Of a DNA stretch of 54,065 nucleotides, positions 42,186 to 50,002 are shown in pieces. The notes below the pieces were generated by a model. It was not told the DNA's origin, did no database searches, and saw only the letters and a program-made list of their open reading frames with translations. The stretch spans positions 1-54,065 of the forward strand of contig JASLLZ010000012.1 of NCBI GenBank assembly GCA_030746775.1, read 5' to 3'. The position numbers and the translations under genes are program-made. Position 1 is the first letter of the stretch. Every line of letters begins with the position of its first letter. The stretch is from Rhodospirillales bacterium (lineage in GTDB: Bacteria > Pseudomonadota > Alphaproteobacteria > Rhodospirillales > JASLLZ01).

Positions 42186-42962
42186 ATGGTCAAGATCGCC
42201 ACCTGGAACGTGAATTCCGTCCGCTCGCGCCTGCCCATTCTTCTCGACTGGCTGGGCGAGTCGGCGCCCGACGTGGTGCTGTTGCAGGAAACCAAGGCGA
42301 CGGACGAGCAGTTCCCGCGCCTTGAGATCGAAGACAAGGGCTATAACGTCGAGACGGCGGGACAGAAGACCTATAACGGCGTCGCCATCCTGTCGAAAAC
42401 CCCCATCGACGTCGACCTCCGCGCCCTTCCCGGCGACCCCGGGGACGAACAGGCGCGCTATATCGAGGCCTTTACCGGCGGCGTCCGCGCCGCCTCGATC
42501 TATCTGCCCAACGGCAATCCGACGGATGGGCCCAAGTACCCCTACAAGCTGGCCTGGATGGAACGGCTTTATGCCCACGTCCGGACTCTGCTGGCCACCG
42601 AGGACGCCTTCGTCCTCGGCGGCGATTACAACGTCTGCCCCGACGACGGCGACGTCTATGACCCCGAAGGGTGGCGCGACGATGCCCTGTGCCGTCCGGA
42701 AACCCGCGCCGCGTGGCGCAAGATCGTCTATCTCGGCCTGACCGACGCGTTGCGCGCCACCAGTTCCGAGGTCGGGCGCTACACTTATTGGGACTATCGC
42801 GGCGGCGCCTGGTCCAAGGATCACGGGTTGCGCATCGATCATTTTCTGTTGTCGCCCCAGGCCGCCGATCGCCTGGTCGACACCGGCATCGACCGTGGGC
42901 CGCGCGGCCAGGAAAAGACATCCGACCACACGCCGGTGTGGTGCGAACTGGAAGACAGATGA
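42186..42962 (+). CDS. xth: Exodeoxyribonuclease III
   Basis: A 258-residue AP endonuclease / 3'-5' exonuclease for base-excision repair. The fold motifs are complete: ATWNVNSVRSRLP (Asn), LLQETKATD (metal Glu), GDYNVCPDD (Asp, Asn), YTYWDYRGGAWSKDHGLRIDH and the catalytic SDHTPVW at the end. It has normal length. It overlaps the first GFA-like gene by 4 nt, so that unrelated gene is likely translated with it. Confidence 0.96.
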   Translation: MVKIATWNVNSVRSRLPILLDWLGESAPDVVLLQETKATDEQFPRLEIEDKGYNVETAGQKTYNGVAILSKTPIDVDLRALPGDPGDEQARYIEAFTGGVRAASIYLPNGNPTDGPKYPYKLAWMERLYAHVRTLLATEDAFVLGGDYNVCPDDGDVYDPEGWRDDALCRPETRAAWRKIVYLGLTDALRATSSEVGRYTYWDYRGGAWSKDHGLRIDHFLLSPQAADRLVDTGIDRGPRGQEKTSDHTPVWCELEDR

Positions 42963-43375
42963 GCGATATCCTGGGTGGCTGCCTGTGCGGGAGTATCCGC
43001 TATCGGCTCGGCGCCGAGTCCCTGCGCACCGCCCACTGCCATTGCAGCCAATGCCGGCGCGCCAGCGGGGCGGCCTTCCTCACCTGGGTTGCCTTTCCGG
43101 CCGATTCGTTCGCCTTCTTCCAAGGGGAGCCCGCGATCTATCGGGCCAGCGCCAAGGCGGAACGCACGTTCTGTCCCAATTGCGGCACGCCGCTGACCTT
43201 TCGCCACACAGAAAGCACCCCTCAGATCGACGTGACGGCGGGAAGCCTGGAAGACGCCCAAGCCGTCCGACCTGTCCACCATATCTGGGACTCCGCCAGG
43301 CTCGGCTGGCTTAACATGGACGACGGCCTGCTCCGCTATCCGGGTGAGCGGGACGGCAGCGAGGACAGGCCATGA
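42959..43375 (+). CDS. GFA (glutathione-dependent formaldehyde-activating-like) zinc protein, copy 1
   Basis: A 138-residue protein of the GFA/DUF636 fold. The Cys ligands are in GGCLCGSIRY (C8, C10), AHCHCSQCRRASGA and FCPNCGTPL, giving two zinc sites. The family name comes from a Paracoccus enzyme that speeds S-hydroxymethylglutathione formation, but many members have unknown activity. It overlaps xth and the next GFA gene by 4 nt each. The following gene is a clear paralogue. Confidence 0.9.
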   Translation: MSDILGGCLCGSIRYRLGAESLRTAHCHCSQCRRASGAAFLTWVAFPADSFAFFQGEPAIYRASAKAERTFCPNCGTPLTFRHTESTPQIDVTAGSLEDAQAVRPVHHIWDSARLGWLNMDDGLLRYPGERDGSEDRP

Positions 43376-43818
43376 ACGACGGCCCCGTTCACCAAGGCGG
43401 TTGCCTGTGCGGCGCCATCCGCTACCGCATCGCCGGCCCCATTGGCTGGGTCGCCCATTGCCATTGCGCCATGTGCCGGCGCGCCAGTGGCGCCGTCGCC
43501 CTGACCTGGGCCACCGTACCAGCGGCGTGTTTCGCCTTTACCCTAGGCGAGCCCGCCACTTACCGGTCGTCGCAAAACGCCCGGCGGCGGTTTTGTCCCA
43601 CCTGTGGCTCTCAACTGACCTTCTGGTCGGAAGCACACCCGGACGAGATGGATGTCTCGCTCGGCACCCTGGACCGCCCCCAAGACCACCCCGCCGACCG
43701 GCACACCTGGGCCAAGAGCCGCCTGTCGTGGCTTCGCCTCGACGACCACTTGGTCGCCCATGCCGAGTCCACGCCGGCAGACCAACGGCCCTTGATTGGA
43801 GAGGGCGATGACGCCTAG
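43372..43818 (+). CDS. GFA-like zinc protein, copy 2
   Basis: A 148-residue paralogue of the preceding protein with the same Cys pattern (GGCLCGAIRY, AHCHCAMCRRASGA, FCPTCGSQL). Its start overlaps copy 1 by 4 nt and its end overlaps the epimerase gene by 11 nt. The tandem pair most likely arose by duplication and divergence. Activity is unknown; two different small adduct substrates are possible but unproven. Confidence 0.9.
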   Translation: MNDGPVHQGGCLCGAIRYRIAGPIGWVAHCHCAMCRRASGAVALTWATVPAACFAFTLGEPATYRSSQNARRRFCPTCGSQLTFWSEAHPDEMDVSLGTLDRPQDHPADRHTWAKSRLSWLRLDDHLVAHAESTPADQRPLIGEGDDA

Positions 43819-44794
43819 GCACGTCCTGGTCACCGGCGGCACGGGTTTCATCGGCGCGGCCCTGGTGCGCCGCCTTCTCGGCGACGGCCATCGGGTGCGG
43901 GTGCTGGACAACGATTCACGCGGCTCGGCCACCCGCCTCGACGACATCGCCGATGATTTCGAGAGGATCTCGGGCGACGTCCGCGATGCAGATGCCGTAG
44001 AGAAGGCGGCACGGGGCGTCGAGGCCGTCCACCACCTGGCTTTTGTCAACGGCACCGAATTCTTCTACGAAAAGCCCGAATTGGTCCTCGACGTCGGCGT
44101 CAAGGGTATGGTCAACGTGCTCGACGCCTGTATCAAGGCCGAGGTCGGGGAACTGGTCCTGGCGTCGTCTTCGGAGGTCTACCAGCACGCGCCCCGGGTG
44201 CCCACCGACGAGGCCGTGCCGCTCAGCATTCCCGATCCCACCAATCCGCGCTATTCCTACGCTGGCGGCAAGATCATCAGCGAGATCATGGCGCTCAACT
44301 ACGGCCGCAAGCATTTCGAGCGCGTTTTGATCTTCCGCCCGCACAACGTCTATGGCCCCGACATGGGCTGGGAGCACGTCCTTCCGCAGTTCGTGTTAAG
44401 AATGAAAAAACTATCGCAGAAAACTGATTCAACTGTGAAATTTCCCATACAGGGAACCGGGAAAGAGACCCGCGCCTTTGTCTTCATCGACGACTTCGTT
44501 GACGGCCTGGCGATCATGTTTGAGCACGGCGAGCACTTAGGCATCTACAACATCGGCAGCACCGAGGAGGTCGCCATCGCCGACGTCGCCCGGATGGTCG
44601 GAGAAATATACGGCCGGGGCGTCAATGTCGTCGCCGGCCCCCCCGCCGAGGGGGGAACGCCCCGGCGCTGCCCCGACATCGGCAAGTTGGCTGCACTCGG
44701 CTACCGGCCCCAGGTGACGTTGAGCCAGGGCCTGCCTGTCTTGGCGCGCTGGTACGACGCCAACGCCGACAAGGCGCCGGCGGACGCGAGTTAA
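43808..44794 (+). CDS. NAD-dependent nucleotide-sugar epimerase/dehydratase (extended SDR)
   Basis: A 328-residue extended short-chain dehydrogenase with the NAD site GGTGFIGAALV, catalytic Ser in ASSSEVY and the YxxxK pair in YSYAGGK. It is similar to UDP-sugar epimerases and dehydratases; the exact sugar is unclear. The ATG at 43808 has GGAGAGGG upstream. Residues 197-216 are encoded by an AT-rich stretch with rare codons TTA, AGA, CTA and ATA, unlike the rest of the gene. It opens the sugar-nucleotide block with the methyltransferase 12 nt downstream. Confidence 0.92.
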   Translation: MTPRHVLVTGGTGFIGAALVRRLLGDGHRVRVLDNDSRGSATRLDDIADDFERISGDVRDADAVEKAARGVEAVHHLAFVNGTEFFYEKPELVLDVGVKGMVNVLDACIKAEVGELVLASSSEVYQHAPRVPTDEAVPLSIPDPTNPRYSYAGGKIISEIMALNYGRKHFERVLIFRPHNVYGPDMGWEHVLPQFVLRMKKLSQKTDSTVKFPIQGTGKETRAFVFIDDFVDGLAIMFEHGEHLGIYNIGSTEEVAIADVARMVGEIYGRGVNVVAGPPAEGGTPRRCPDIGKLAALGYRPQVTLSQGLPVLARWYDANADKAPADAS

Positions 44795-44806
44795 AAGGGA
44801 AGGACC

Positions 44807-46072
44807 ATGGAATCAGAACCCAAGCTGGCCGCCGGGAGCGGGGGCAGCGTCGTCGTCGAGGCTTGCCAGGCCTGCGGCGATGCCGACCTGCAATCGGTGC
44901 TTTTTCTAGGTTATCTACCGCCGGTGAATCAAATGCGGATGATCGGCGCGCGCCCCCATGAGCAACCGGCCTATCCGGCCGAGCTTCTCTACTGTCCGCG
45001 CTGCGAGATGGTGCAGATCGGCCTTATCGTCGACCCCGCCATCCTGTTTCCCCCCGACTATCCCTATACCAGCGGCACGACGCGTATCCTGCACGAGAAT
45101 TTCGCCGATTTATCGCGCGAATGCGCGGAATTGCTGGCCCCGGCGGCGGACGACCTGATCGTCGATATCGGCTCCAACGACGGTACGTTGTTGTCGAAAT
45201 TCGCCGATGGCGGCTGGCGACTCTTAGGCATCGAGCCGACCGAGGCCGGCCAACTGGCCCGGGACAAGGGAATCGCGACGGAGGCCGCCTTCTTTACCAA
45301 AGGGCTGGCCGAACGGATGAAGGACAAGCACGGCGCCGCCAAGCTGGTAACGGCGGCCAACTGCTTCGCCCATATCGAAAACGTCCACGACATCATCAAG
45401 GGCGTCGTGGCGCTGTTGGCCGACGACGGGGTCTTTGTTTCCGAATCCCACTACCTGATTTCGCTTCTTGAGACCGTGCAATACGACACCGTTTATCACG
45501 AGCACCTGCGCTACTACTCCCTGACCAGCCTGGTGAACCTTTTCGCCATGCACGACCTTGAGGTCATCCACGCCCGGCCGATTCCGAGCCACGGCGGATC
45601 GATCCGCGTTTATGCGGCGCGCCAGGGTTCGCGCCCGGCGCTCCCCTCGGTCAAAAAGATGCTGGCCGCCGAGGCGGCCCGGGGCCCGATGGCCGAGCAA
45701 TTGAGCCTCTTCAAGGATCAAGTCGTTGCCAGCAAGACCGAACTCCTGACCATGCTCCACGGCATCAAGGCCGAAGGCCAGCGCATCCAGGCCATCAGCG
45801 CGCCGTCCCGGGCCAGCACCCTGGCCCATTACGCCGGCCTCGACGACGGTCTTATCGACTGTATCTTGGAGATCGACGGATCGCGCAAGATCGGCCGGAC
45901 GCTGCCCGGCACCTTGATCCCGGTGGTCGAGGAATCGCGCCTGTTCGCCGATCAGCCCGAATACGCCCTCATGTTTTCGTGGCATATCGCCGACGAACTG
46001 GCGCCCAAGCTGCGCGACAAGGGCTATAAGGGCAAATTCATCGTGCCCCTGCCCCGGCCTCGCATTATTTGA
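44807..46072 (+). CDS. NDP-sugar C-methyltransferase-like protein
   Basis: A 421-residue class I methyltransferase with the three-part layout of deoxysugar C-methyltransferases. It has an N-terminal zinc knuckle (EACQACGD and LYCPRCEMVQIG), a central SAM domain (VDIGSNDGTLLSKF), the HYLISLLETVQYDTVYHEH block with the HEH pair near residue 225, and a C-terminal domain (IPSHGGSIRVY). Such enzymes add a methyl group to a 4-keto sugar. With the epimerase it suggests a branched-chain sugar in a surface glycan. The stop lies inside the convergent NUDIX gene (8-nt overlap). Confidence 0.9.
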   Translation: MESEPKLAAGSGGSVVVEACQACGDADLQSVLFLGYLPPVNQMRMIGARPHEQPAYPAELLYCPRCEMVQIGLIVDPAILFPPDYPYTSGTTRILHENFADLSRECAELLAPAADDLIVDIGSNDGTLLSKFADGGWRLLGIEPTEAGQLARDKGIATEAAFFTKGLAERMKDKHGAAKLVTAANCFAHIENVHDIIKGVVALLADDGVFVSESHYLISLLETVQYDTVYHEHLRYYSLTSLVNLFAMHDLEVIHARPIPSHGGSIRVYAARQGSRPALPSVKKMLAAEAARGPMAEQLSLFKDQVVASKTELLTMLHGIKAEGQRIQAISAPSRASTLAHYAGLDDGLIDCILEIDGSRKIGRTLPGTLIPVVEESRLFADQPEYALMFSWHIADELAPKLRDKGYKGKFIVPLPRPRII

Positions 46073-46652
46073 CCGCCGGCAGGACCAACCGTCCCTTGAG
46101 CAGGGCCAGCATGAAAAGGGCATAGACGGGGGCGTTCTCGAAGCCGCCGCCGGCGAGGCTGCGGGCAACGTCCTCGGGCGCCATGGCCAGGGCCTCCAAT
46201 TCGGGTTCGGACGGCTGAAGGGGCGTGACGGGCTCCGTGGTGGCGGCAAAAAAGCACCACATGCGGTTGCCCAGGCGCCCGGCGTCGGGAACCAGGTTGC
46301 CCAGCAATTCCATGCGCTCGGCGCGGTAGCCGGTCTCTTCCAGCAATTCGCGCCGCGCCGCCGCCTCGGGCGTCTCTCCGCCATCGACGAGCCCACAGGG
46401 CAGTTCCAGCGATACCGACTCGGTGACCGGGCGGTATTGGCGCACCAAAAGGATATCACCCTCGGGGGTGAGTGCCAGAACGGCGACGTAGTCGTCGGGC
46501 ACGACGGCGTAATAAGGCTCGCCGTCCCGGCCGCCGTCGAGGGTTTTCGCCACCACCTCGAACCACGGCGTCTTCAACACCGTCTCGCGGGTGGCAACCC
46601 TGGGCCGGGTCTTGCCGCTCCGGGGTGGCGGTTCGGATGCTTTTTCGTTCAT
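46065..46652 (-). CDS. NUDIX hydrolase, ADP-ribose pyrophosphatase-like
   Basis: A 195-residue hydrolase with a complete Nudix box at G87-Y109 (GLVDGGETPEAAARREL then LEETGY). It cleaves nucleoside diphosphates linked to another group; ADP-ribose or a nucleotide sugar is likely. It has an N-terminal beta domain typical of the ADP-ribose branch. The ATG at 46652 has GAGGA just upstream; the frame extends 43 codons further without support. It lies on the strand opposite the sugar genes and is divergent from the dehydrogenase gene (171-bp gap). Confidence 0.9.
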   Translation of the reverse strand: MNEKASEPPPRSGKTRPRVATRETVLKTPWFEVVAKTLDGGRDGEPYYAVVPDDYVAVLALTPEGDILLVRQYRPVTESVSLELPCGLVDGGETPEAAARRELLEETGYRAERMELLGNLVPDAGRLGNRMWCFFAATTEPVTPLQPSEPELEALAMAPEDVARSLAGGGFENAPVYALFMLALLKGRLVLPAVK

Positions 46653-46823
46653 CGTCCTCGGGCGCCGATGCAAGGCCCGGCCGAGACTGGGCAAGGCGCC
46701 CTTCGATGGCAAGCCCTTTCGAACACCGGCGTCGATTGACAACCCCGGCGGCACGGGTTTATCTGCCCGGCGACGCGCCATGCATCATCTGTTCGCAATC
46801 ACGCCGGCCCGGCCGGGGGAACC

Positions 46824-48020
46824 ATGAACGAATGGAACGCCGAAATCACCGTCGTCGGCGGCGCCGGCCATGTCGGCCTGCCGCTGGCCCTGGCCTTCGC
46901 CGATACAGGCCGGCGCGTGCTCATCCACGATATCGACGAGGAGGCCCTTGAGACCATCGCCGGGGGCCGCCTGCCGTTCGTCGAATACGGCGGCCAGGTC
47001 TTGCTGGACAAGGCCCTGGCCGAGGACCGGCTGCGCTTTTCCGCCGCCGTCGACGACGTGCCGGCGGGCGGCGTCATGGTCGTCACCATCGGCACGCCGA
47101 TCGACGAGTTCCTCAACCCCGAATACGAGGCCGTGTCGGAGTGTATCGATAATCTGTTGCCCAAAATGACCGACGACTGCCTGGTCGTCCTGCGTTCGAC
47201 GGTCTTTCCGGGCACAACCGATTGGCTGCACCGCTATCTGGGTACCCGGGGCAGGTCACCCAAACTTGCCTTCTGCCCCGAGCGCGTGGTGCAGGGCCAC
47301 GCCACCAAGGAACTGCGCGAAGTGCCCCAGATCGTCAGCGGCACGACGCCCGAGGCGGCCGACGAAGCGGCGCAGTTGTTTGCCGGCATCGGTCCCGCAA
47401 TCGTCCGCCTGACCCCCCAGGAGGCCGAGTTCGCCAAGCTGTTCTCCAACACCTACCGCTACATCCATTTCGCGGTGACCAACGAGCTTTACATGATCGC
47501 CGAGCAGGCCGGCGTCGATTATCACCGGGTCCTCGACGGCATGACCCAGGACTATCCCCGCGCCAAGGACATCCCCCGGCCCGGCTTCGCGGCGGGACCG
47601 TGCCTGTTCAAGGACACCATGCAATTGTCGGCCTTCGCCAACAACCGTTTCGGCCTGGGCCACGCCGCCATGCTGGTCAACGAGGGGCTTGTGCTCTATG
47701 TGGTCGATGAGGCGCGGCGCAAGTATCCGCTGGCCGACATGACGGTGGGCCTTCTCGGCATGGCCTTCAAGGCCGACGTGGACGACACTCGGGCCTCCCT
47801 CAGCTACAAGATGAAGAACGCGCTCAAAGCCCACGCCAAGGAGGTCTTGTGCACCGACCCCCATGTCGCCGACGATGGCGAGATCAGGCCCCTGGACGAG
47901 GTCCTGGCCAAGAGCGACCTTCTTATCCTGTGCACTCCGCATGGGGCCTATAAAGACCTCGACGTTGGCGAGACGCCGCTGATCGACCTCTGGCGCTACA
48001 TCGGCACGGGGCGAATTTAA
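46824..48020 (+). CDS. Nucleotide-sugar dehydrogenase (UDP-ManNAc/UDP-glucose dehydrogenase family)
   Basis: A 398-residue enzyme. An N-terminal NAD fold (VVGGAGHVGLPLALAFADTG) is followed by VVLRSTVFPGTTDWL and CPERVVQGHATKEL. The central helix block contains EFAKLFSNTYRYIHFAVTNE, and the active-site Cys is C260 in AAGPCLFKDTMQL. The C-terminal domain contains LLGMAFKADVDDTRASLSYK. It oxidises the C6 hydroxyl of a UDP-sugar to a carboxylate. The CPERVVQG and ERV patterns are closer to UDP-N-acetylmannosamine dehydrogenase (WecC type) than to UDP-glucose dehydrogenase, but the substrate is not certain. It is 2 nt before the aminotransferase gene. Confidence 0.93.
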   Translation: MNEWNAEITVVGGAGHVGLPLALAFADTGRRVLIHDIDEEALETIAGGRLPFVEYGGQVLLDKALAEDRLRFSAAVDDVPAGGVMVVTIGTPIDEFLNPEYEAVSECIDNLLPKMTDDCLVVLRSTVFPGTTDWLHRYLGTRGRSPKLAFCPERVVQGHATKELREVPQIVSGTTPEAADEAAQLFAGIGPAIVRLTPQEAEFAKLFSNTYRYIHFAVTNELYMIAEQAGVDYHRVLDGMTQDYPRAKDIPRPGFAAGPCLFKDTMQLSAFANNRFGLGHAAMLVNEGLVLYVVDEARRKYPLADMTVGLLGMAFKADVDDTRASLSYKMKNALKAHAKEVLCTDPHVADDGEIRPLDEVLAKSDLLILCTPHGAYKDLDVGETPLIDLWRYIGTGRI

Positions 48021-48022
48021 CC

Positions 48023-49126
48023 GTGACACCGCCCGACGAACGTATTCCCTGGTTCCGGCCCCAGGTCGGGGCGGCGGAAGAGCGGCGCCTGGCCGAAGTC
48101 CTCAAAAGCGGCTACATCAACGCCGGCGAGGTAACCCGAGAATTCGAGGAACGGGTGGCGGAAACCATCGGCGCCGGCCATTGCGTCGCCGTCACCAGCG
48201 GCACGGCGGCCATCGCGCTCGCCCTCATGGGCAAGGGGATCGGCCCCGGCGACGAGGTTATCGTGCCGGACCTGACCTTCATCGCCACCGCCAACGCCGT
48301 CCGCCTGACCGGCGCCGAGGTCAAGCTGGTCGATGTCGAGACCGGGCGCTTCACCCTCGATGTCGATCGAACGCGGGCCGCCATCGGACCCAGGACCCGC
48401 GCCGTCGTCCCGGTCGACGTCAACGGCCGCGGCGCCGACTACACGGTCTTGGAACCGATGTGCCGCGATGAGGGCCTGGCCCTGATTTGCGATTCGGCGG
48501 AAGCGCTCGGTTCGAAGTACGCCGGGCGCTTTCTTGGCACCTTCGGCGATGCCGGCATATTCTCGTTTTCCGCCCCCAAGACCATTTCTTCGGGGCAAGG
48601 CGGCATGATCGCCACCGACGACGAGGATCTCGCCTACCGGCTGCGCGAACTGCGCGACCAGGGACGGCGCAGCCAGGGAACCGGCGGCAACGACCTGCAT
48701 CCGGTGGTTGGCTTCAATTTCAAGTACACCAATCTGCAGGCCGCCGTGGCGCTGTGCCAAATGGATCGCCTGGCCGACCGCCTTGATCACTTCCGCCGCC
48801 GCGATCGGTGGTACCGGGACCTTCTCGCCGATTGCCCGGGCGTTACCCTGCCGCCGCTTGACGACGGCGAGGAAATCCGCCAATGGACCGACATCCTGGT
48901 CGATCGGCGCGACGACGTGGTCGCCGCCTTGGCCGACCGGGGCATCGGTTGTCGGCCGTTCTGGTATCCGCTGCACACACAGGCCCCCGACAAGGCGCCG
49001 GACGACGGCTTTCCGGGCGCCATGGCGGTTTCCTACCGGGGATTATGGCTGCCGTCATCGTTCGAGCTGACCCGCGAGCAAGCGGAACTGACCGCCGGCA
49101 TTATCCGCCAAACCCTTTCCGGCTGA
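48023..49126 (+). CDS. DegT/DnrJ/EryC1/StrS-family sugar aminotransferase
   Basis: A 367-residue PLP aminotransferase that converts a keto-sugar nucleotide to an amino sugar. The PLP lysine is K186 in FSFSAPKTISSGQGGM; TSGTAAIALALMG (about 60), PDLTFIATANAV and DSAEALGSKYAG are family motifs. It starts with GTG 2 nt after the dehydrogenase stop, so the two are coupled and may act on the same sugar. It is a component of the surface-glycan block. Confidence 0.95.
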   Translation: MTPPDERIPWFRPQVGAAEERRLAEVLKSGYINAGEVTREFEERVAETIGAGHCVAVTSGTAAIALALMGKGIGPGDEVIVPDLTFIATANAVRLTGAEVKLVDVETGRFTLDVDRTRAAIGPRTRAVVPVDVNGRGADYTVLEPMCRDEGLALICDSAEALGSKYAGRFLGTFGDAGIFSFSAPKTISSGQGGMIATDDEDLAYRLRELRDQGRRSQGTGGNDLHPVVGFNFKYTNLQAAVALCQMDRLADRLDHFRRRDRWYRDLLADCPGVTLPPLDDGEEIRQWTDILVDRRDDVVAALADRGIGCRPFWYPLHTQAPDKAPDDGFPGAMAVSYRGLWLPSSFELTREQAELTAGIIRQTLSG

Positions 49127-49135
49127 TCCAGGCCA

Positions 49136-49948
49136 CTAGCGTGACGGCAACTTTCGGCCATCAGCGTCAGCCCCGGGAAGCCGCACCACCGCTTCGCCCC
49201 GTTGCGCCCCCTTTGGCGCCCGGTGCAGGCGCTTCATGCCCCACAGGAACCAGCGCAGGTATTCCATCGTCCACGGCCCGAGACGGAAGGTGGATTCGCC
49301 GCCGAACAGGCGGTCGATGGAAACGATCGGAACCTCGCCCAGACGCAGGCCCATGATCTGCGCCTTGATGGCCATCTCGAAGGCCACCGCCCAACCCACC
49401 GGCCGTGATTGCAGGTCGAAGTCCGCGAAGCGGGCGCGCCGGAACATCTTGATACCGGTCGTCGAGTCGGTAAGCGCCGAGCCGGCCAGGGCGTGGAACA
49501 AGCGGTTGGCCAGGCGCGACAGCACGCCGCCGATGACCGAGCCCCCGAGCCGCCGACCGCCGTGGGCGTAGCGCGTGCAACTGACGAAATCGCAACCGTC
49601 GTCCATCAACGTCAGCATGTCGTCGATGGCAAGGACGGGCCCGACCTCGTCGGCGGCAAAAATTAGGATGATGTCGCCGGCCGCCGCCTCGACGCCGGCG
49701 CGGATGGCATTGATGACACCCGCGCCCAGGGTGTTGTGCAGGGTGCGCAGGTGGGGGAAGTCGGCACCCATGGACGCCACGACGGCGATACTGTCGTCGT
49801 CGGCCTCGTCGTGGATGACCAGCACCTCGTGGGGAACCTCGACGACGGCACGCAACACCTTGAGCATGACGCGCAGGTTGAGGCCCTCATTGCGCACCGG
49901 AACCAGGATCGACAGCGCGATCGGTTCGGCCTGGCGCTCCTGGTTCAC
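49136..49948 (-). CDS. Family 2 glycosyltransferase
   Basis: A 270-residue GT-A glycosyltransferase. The N-terminal LSILVPVRNEGLNLRVML, DEADDDS and FAADEVGP (metal-binding ADE at the DxD position) are typical. There is no transmembrane helix in the C-terminus, so it resembles dolichol/polyprenyl-phosphate sugar synthases of the short type. It starts with GTG preceded by AGGGGG. It lies 54 bp downstream of the large membrane protein gene on the same strand, which may use the lipid-linked sugar. Confidence 0.9.
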   Translation of the reverse strand: MNQERQAEPIALSILVPVRNEGLNLRVMLKVLRAVVEVPHEVLVIHDEADDDSIAVVASMGADFPHLRTLHNTLGAGVINAIRAGVEAAAGDIILIFAADEVGPVLAIDDMLTLMDDGCDFVSCTRYAHGGRRLGGSVIGGVLSRLANRLFHALAGSALTDSTTGIKMFRRARFADFDLQSRPVGWAVAFEMAIKAQIMGLRLGEVPIVSIDRLFGGESTFRLGPWTMEYLRWFLWGMKRLHRAPKGAQRGEAVVRLPGADADGRKLPSR

Positions 49949-50002
49949 CCCCGCGCCCCCTTCATGTCCTTCGCCATGGCGTTCCCCATCGCTCCGCGGC
50001 CG

